A stretch of DNA of 64,000 nt from Perkinsus chesapeaki (Eukaryota > Perkinsozoa > Perkinsida > Perkinsidae): NCBI GenBank assembly GCA_013115145.1, contig JAAPAO010000034.1, forward strand, positions 58,054-122,053, written 5' to 3'. The first letter of the stretch is position 1, and every line of letters starts with the position of its first letter. Positions 62,524-64,000 of the stretch are shown here, piece by piece. The notes under the pieces are model-generated. The model did no database searches, was not told where the DNA came from, and was given only the letters and a program-made list of their open reading frames with translations. The translations under genes were made by a program, and so were the position numbers.

Positions 62524-63247
62524 ATGCTGATCCAAAAGCCAGCTCCAGCTTTCGACATGGTGGCGTGCATGCCTGATGATTCGTTCAAAAATGTTAAGCT
62601 CTCCGACTATAAGGTTTGGCTTTTGCTTTTGCAGAGTGATTAATTTGCCTTTGATTAGGGCAAGTACGTAGTCCTCTACTTCTACCCGGCTGACTTCACG
62701 TTTGTATGTGCTTCGGAAACTATAGGTTTTCACAATGCCTTGTCAGAGTTCACCAGCCGCAACTGTGTGGTAGGACATGAGCTGACTTGTTGTCTATCGG
62801 GTATCCTTCTTGCAGGTTCTTGGTGCCTCTTGTGATACCGAGCATGTTCACAAGGCGTGGAAGAATACAGAGAAGAAGCTCGGCGGTCTTGGAACCAAGA
62901 TCAACCACCCTATTATTGCCGATAATAATAAAGTAAGGCGACTCTAGATTGGGCTAGAGTTACACATTTCTCTTCAGAAGCTTGCTCGTGATTATGACGT
63001 GCTGCTTGAGAACGAGGGTCTGGCAGTCCGCGGTGTGTTCGTCATCGGGAAGGATGGTGTTGTTCGCGCCGAGATGAAGAACGATTTGCCTCTCGGCCGC
63101 AACGTCGAGGAGGTCGTTCGCCTGCTTGACTCGGTCATTGAGACTGACGAGCATGGTGTTGTGTGCCCCGCAAACTGGAAGAAAGGAAAAGACACCATGG
63201 TTCCTAGTACCGAAGGTGTTGCCGATTATTTGGTTAAACACACCTAA
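62524..63247 (+). CDS. Typical 2-Cys peroxiredoxin, intron-bearing copy
   Basis: Four exons, 62524-62613, 62659-62769, 62816-62932 and 62978-63247, with three introns of 45-46 nt. 195 residues from [20 protein letters not shown]. Peroxidatic Cys47 is in [12 protein letters not shown] and resolving Cys169 in [14 protein letters not shown] is present and the YF tail absent. Clearly paralogous to the upstream copy over its full length. The upstream copy has a second Cys after the resolving Cys (CPCN) where this one has Ala. Its codon use is less biased than copy 1, suggesting lower expression. Stop TAA at 63245-63247. Confidence 0.93.
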
Positions 63248-63837
63248 GGATTAACCGTGACTTTTTCTAGGACCCTATTATTTTCATGATTAATCAACTC
63301 CAAACTGTTTACACTGCGCCTGTTTTGTTGTAAGTGAGTGTTTCTGAACAAGCATCACGCGGCGACGTAGAGAAACTTTCTCCTGCGCCTTACACGCACG
63401 ACGAGCTTGTATATCACACCGAATGATAACGAAGACGTGGATCGTTTAAAACGCAAGTGTCAAAAAGGCATCCTTTATGCGAAGAGATAAATGAGTCGAG
63501 TTAAGCAGATAGTGCTAACAGTAGTCTTCTTACGGACAATAGTGAGGAGAAGTATTTCTGCTGTAGTGTGACGCGCCTTCGGTGAATCACACTACATGAT
63601 GCGCCGTCTGCCTAGGTTAAGAGTCATGTACAGCTTAACGGTACAGAGACAGGCATGCTGTGATATTGTGTGACGATACACCAGCTCAGCTTTGCGTTGC
63701 AGGATATCAATTGAACTAGCTTCATAAGAAGCAAATCGTCATCGCTTTTGCTTGTGGTCTTTTAACTGTATCGAGCTAGACTATCTTGACATGATGTTTT
63801 CAGTTAAAAGTATTATATTTTGAGATTTTTGAAAAGT
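63248..63837. other. Intergenic region with one strong hairpin
   Basis: No coding feature. It contains the 10-bp-arm hairpin at 63562-63596. Confidence 0.45.
63562..63596. repeat. Hairpin, 10-bp perfect stem, 15-nt loop
   Basis: tgtagtgtga (63562-63571) pairs with tcacactaca (63587-63596). It is the strongest inverted repeat I noticed in the 3' intergenic region; a small structured RNA or element end is possible. Confidence 0.8.
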
Positions 63838-64000
63838 ATGTCATCTACAGCAAGCGTTCTTTGCCTTAAATTACACACTGATTCTGAAACACTTCGTATC
63901 AGAGTTGATCCTGAAGACCTTCAGTCCTACGACAAGTTGTGTGAGTATGTTGAGAAAGCATGGCGTGAACTTCAAGTGAGGGACTATCGTCTCTTTTACA
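63838..64000 (+). CDS. Start of an unknown gene (possibly PB1/ubiquitin-like N-terminus), cut by window end
   Basis: Open from ATG at 63838 to the window end. It begins MSSTASVLCLKLHTDSETLR then IRVDPEDLQSYDKLCEYV, a strand-turn-strand-helix pattern like the start of a PB1 or ubiquitin-like fold. Too little is present to assign it. Confidence 0.5.
   Translation, partial: MSSTASVLCLKLHTDSETLRIRVDPEDLQSYDKLCEYVEKAWRELQVRDYRLFY

Overview
The window is eukaryotic nuclear DNA. Nearly every recognisable protein is split by short GT..AG introns, mostly 40-60 nt with some of several hundred, and the standard code is used (TAA, TAG and TGA all end proteins). Genes are tightly packed on both strands. 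Compact introns, intronic minisatellites, three genes for helical-repeat organelle-type proteins and several intronless lineage-specific secreted proteins point to an alveolate protist, most likely a Perkinsus-like organism. That assignment is an inference from gene style; no rRNA or other taxonomic marker is present. Many long ORFs are shadows: the real proteins appear only after introns are removed, and I rebuilt exons by hand from splice signals plus family conservation.

Layout. 1-1668 (+): C-terminal part of the coatomer beta' subunit. 1883-3817 (+): nodulin-like MFS transporter. 4210-5619 (-): mitochondrial monothiol glutaredoxin (Grx5 type). 6257-8416 (+): unidentified, probably membrane protein. 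9466-13093 (+): mitochondrial-type helical-repeat protein. 13094-17933: gene-poor island with palindromes, a broken GC-rich ORF pair and one small secreted-type ORF. 17934-19841 (-): coiled-coil protein. 20451-24122 (-): second helical-repeat protein of RAP/FASTK style. 24529-29119 (-): XPB/ERCC3 helicase of TFIIH. 29376-30755 (-) and 31153-32140 (-): unidentified genes. 32213-33811 (-): intronless exostosin-type (GT47) glycosyltransferase. 33830-35977 (-): cyclophilin with a long tail. 36511-38918 (-): GMP reductase. 39116-40168 (+): intronless secreted protein with a duplicated domain. 40779-42727 (+): third helical-repeat protein. 43080-46737 (+): circularly permuted YqeH/NOA1 GTPase. 46823-48646 (+): coiled-coil plus PH-like protein. 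49087-50985 (+): ABCG half transporter. 51764-53415 (-): two EF-hand genes. 53690-55740 (-): unidentified protein with a UIM-like helix. 56097-60183 (-): FHA-domain coiled-coil protein. 60432-61311 (-): G-patch nucleolar protein. 61749-62339 and 62524-63247 (+): tandem 2-Cys peroxiredoxins, one intronless and one with three introns. 63838 onward (+): start of a gene cut by the window end.

There is no operon logic. Themes recur: organelle gene expression (three helical-repeat proteins and the NOA1 GTPase, which in other eukaryotes supports mitoribosome assembly), redox and Fe-S biology (Grx5, two peroxiredoxins), and secretory or cell-surface functions (COPI, exostosin, secreted proteins, ABCG and MFS transporters). 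The most useful leads are the intronless/intron-bearing peroxiredoxin pair, the secreted two-domain protein, the duplicated EF-hand gene fragment, the tRNA-like sequences in introns, and the minisatellites inside introns of adjacent organelle-related genes.
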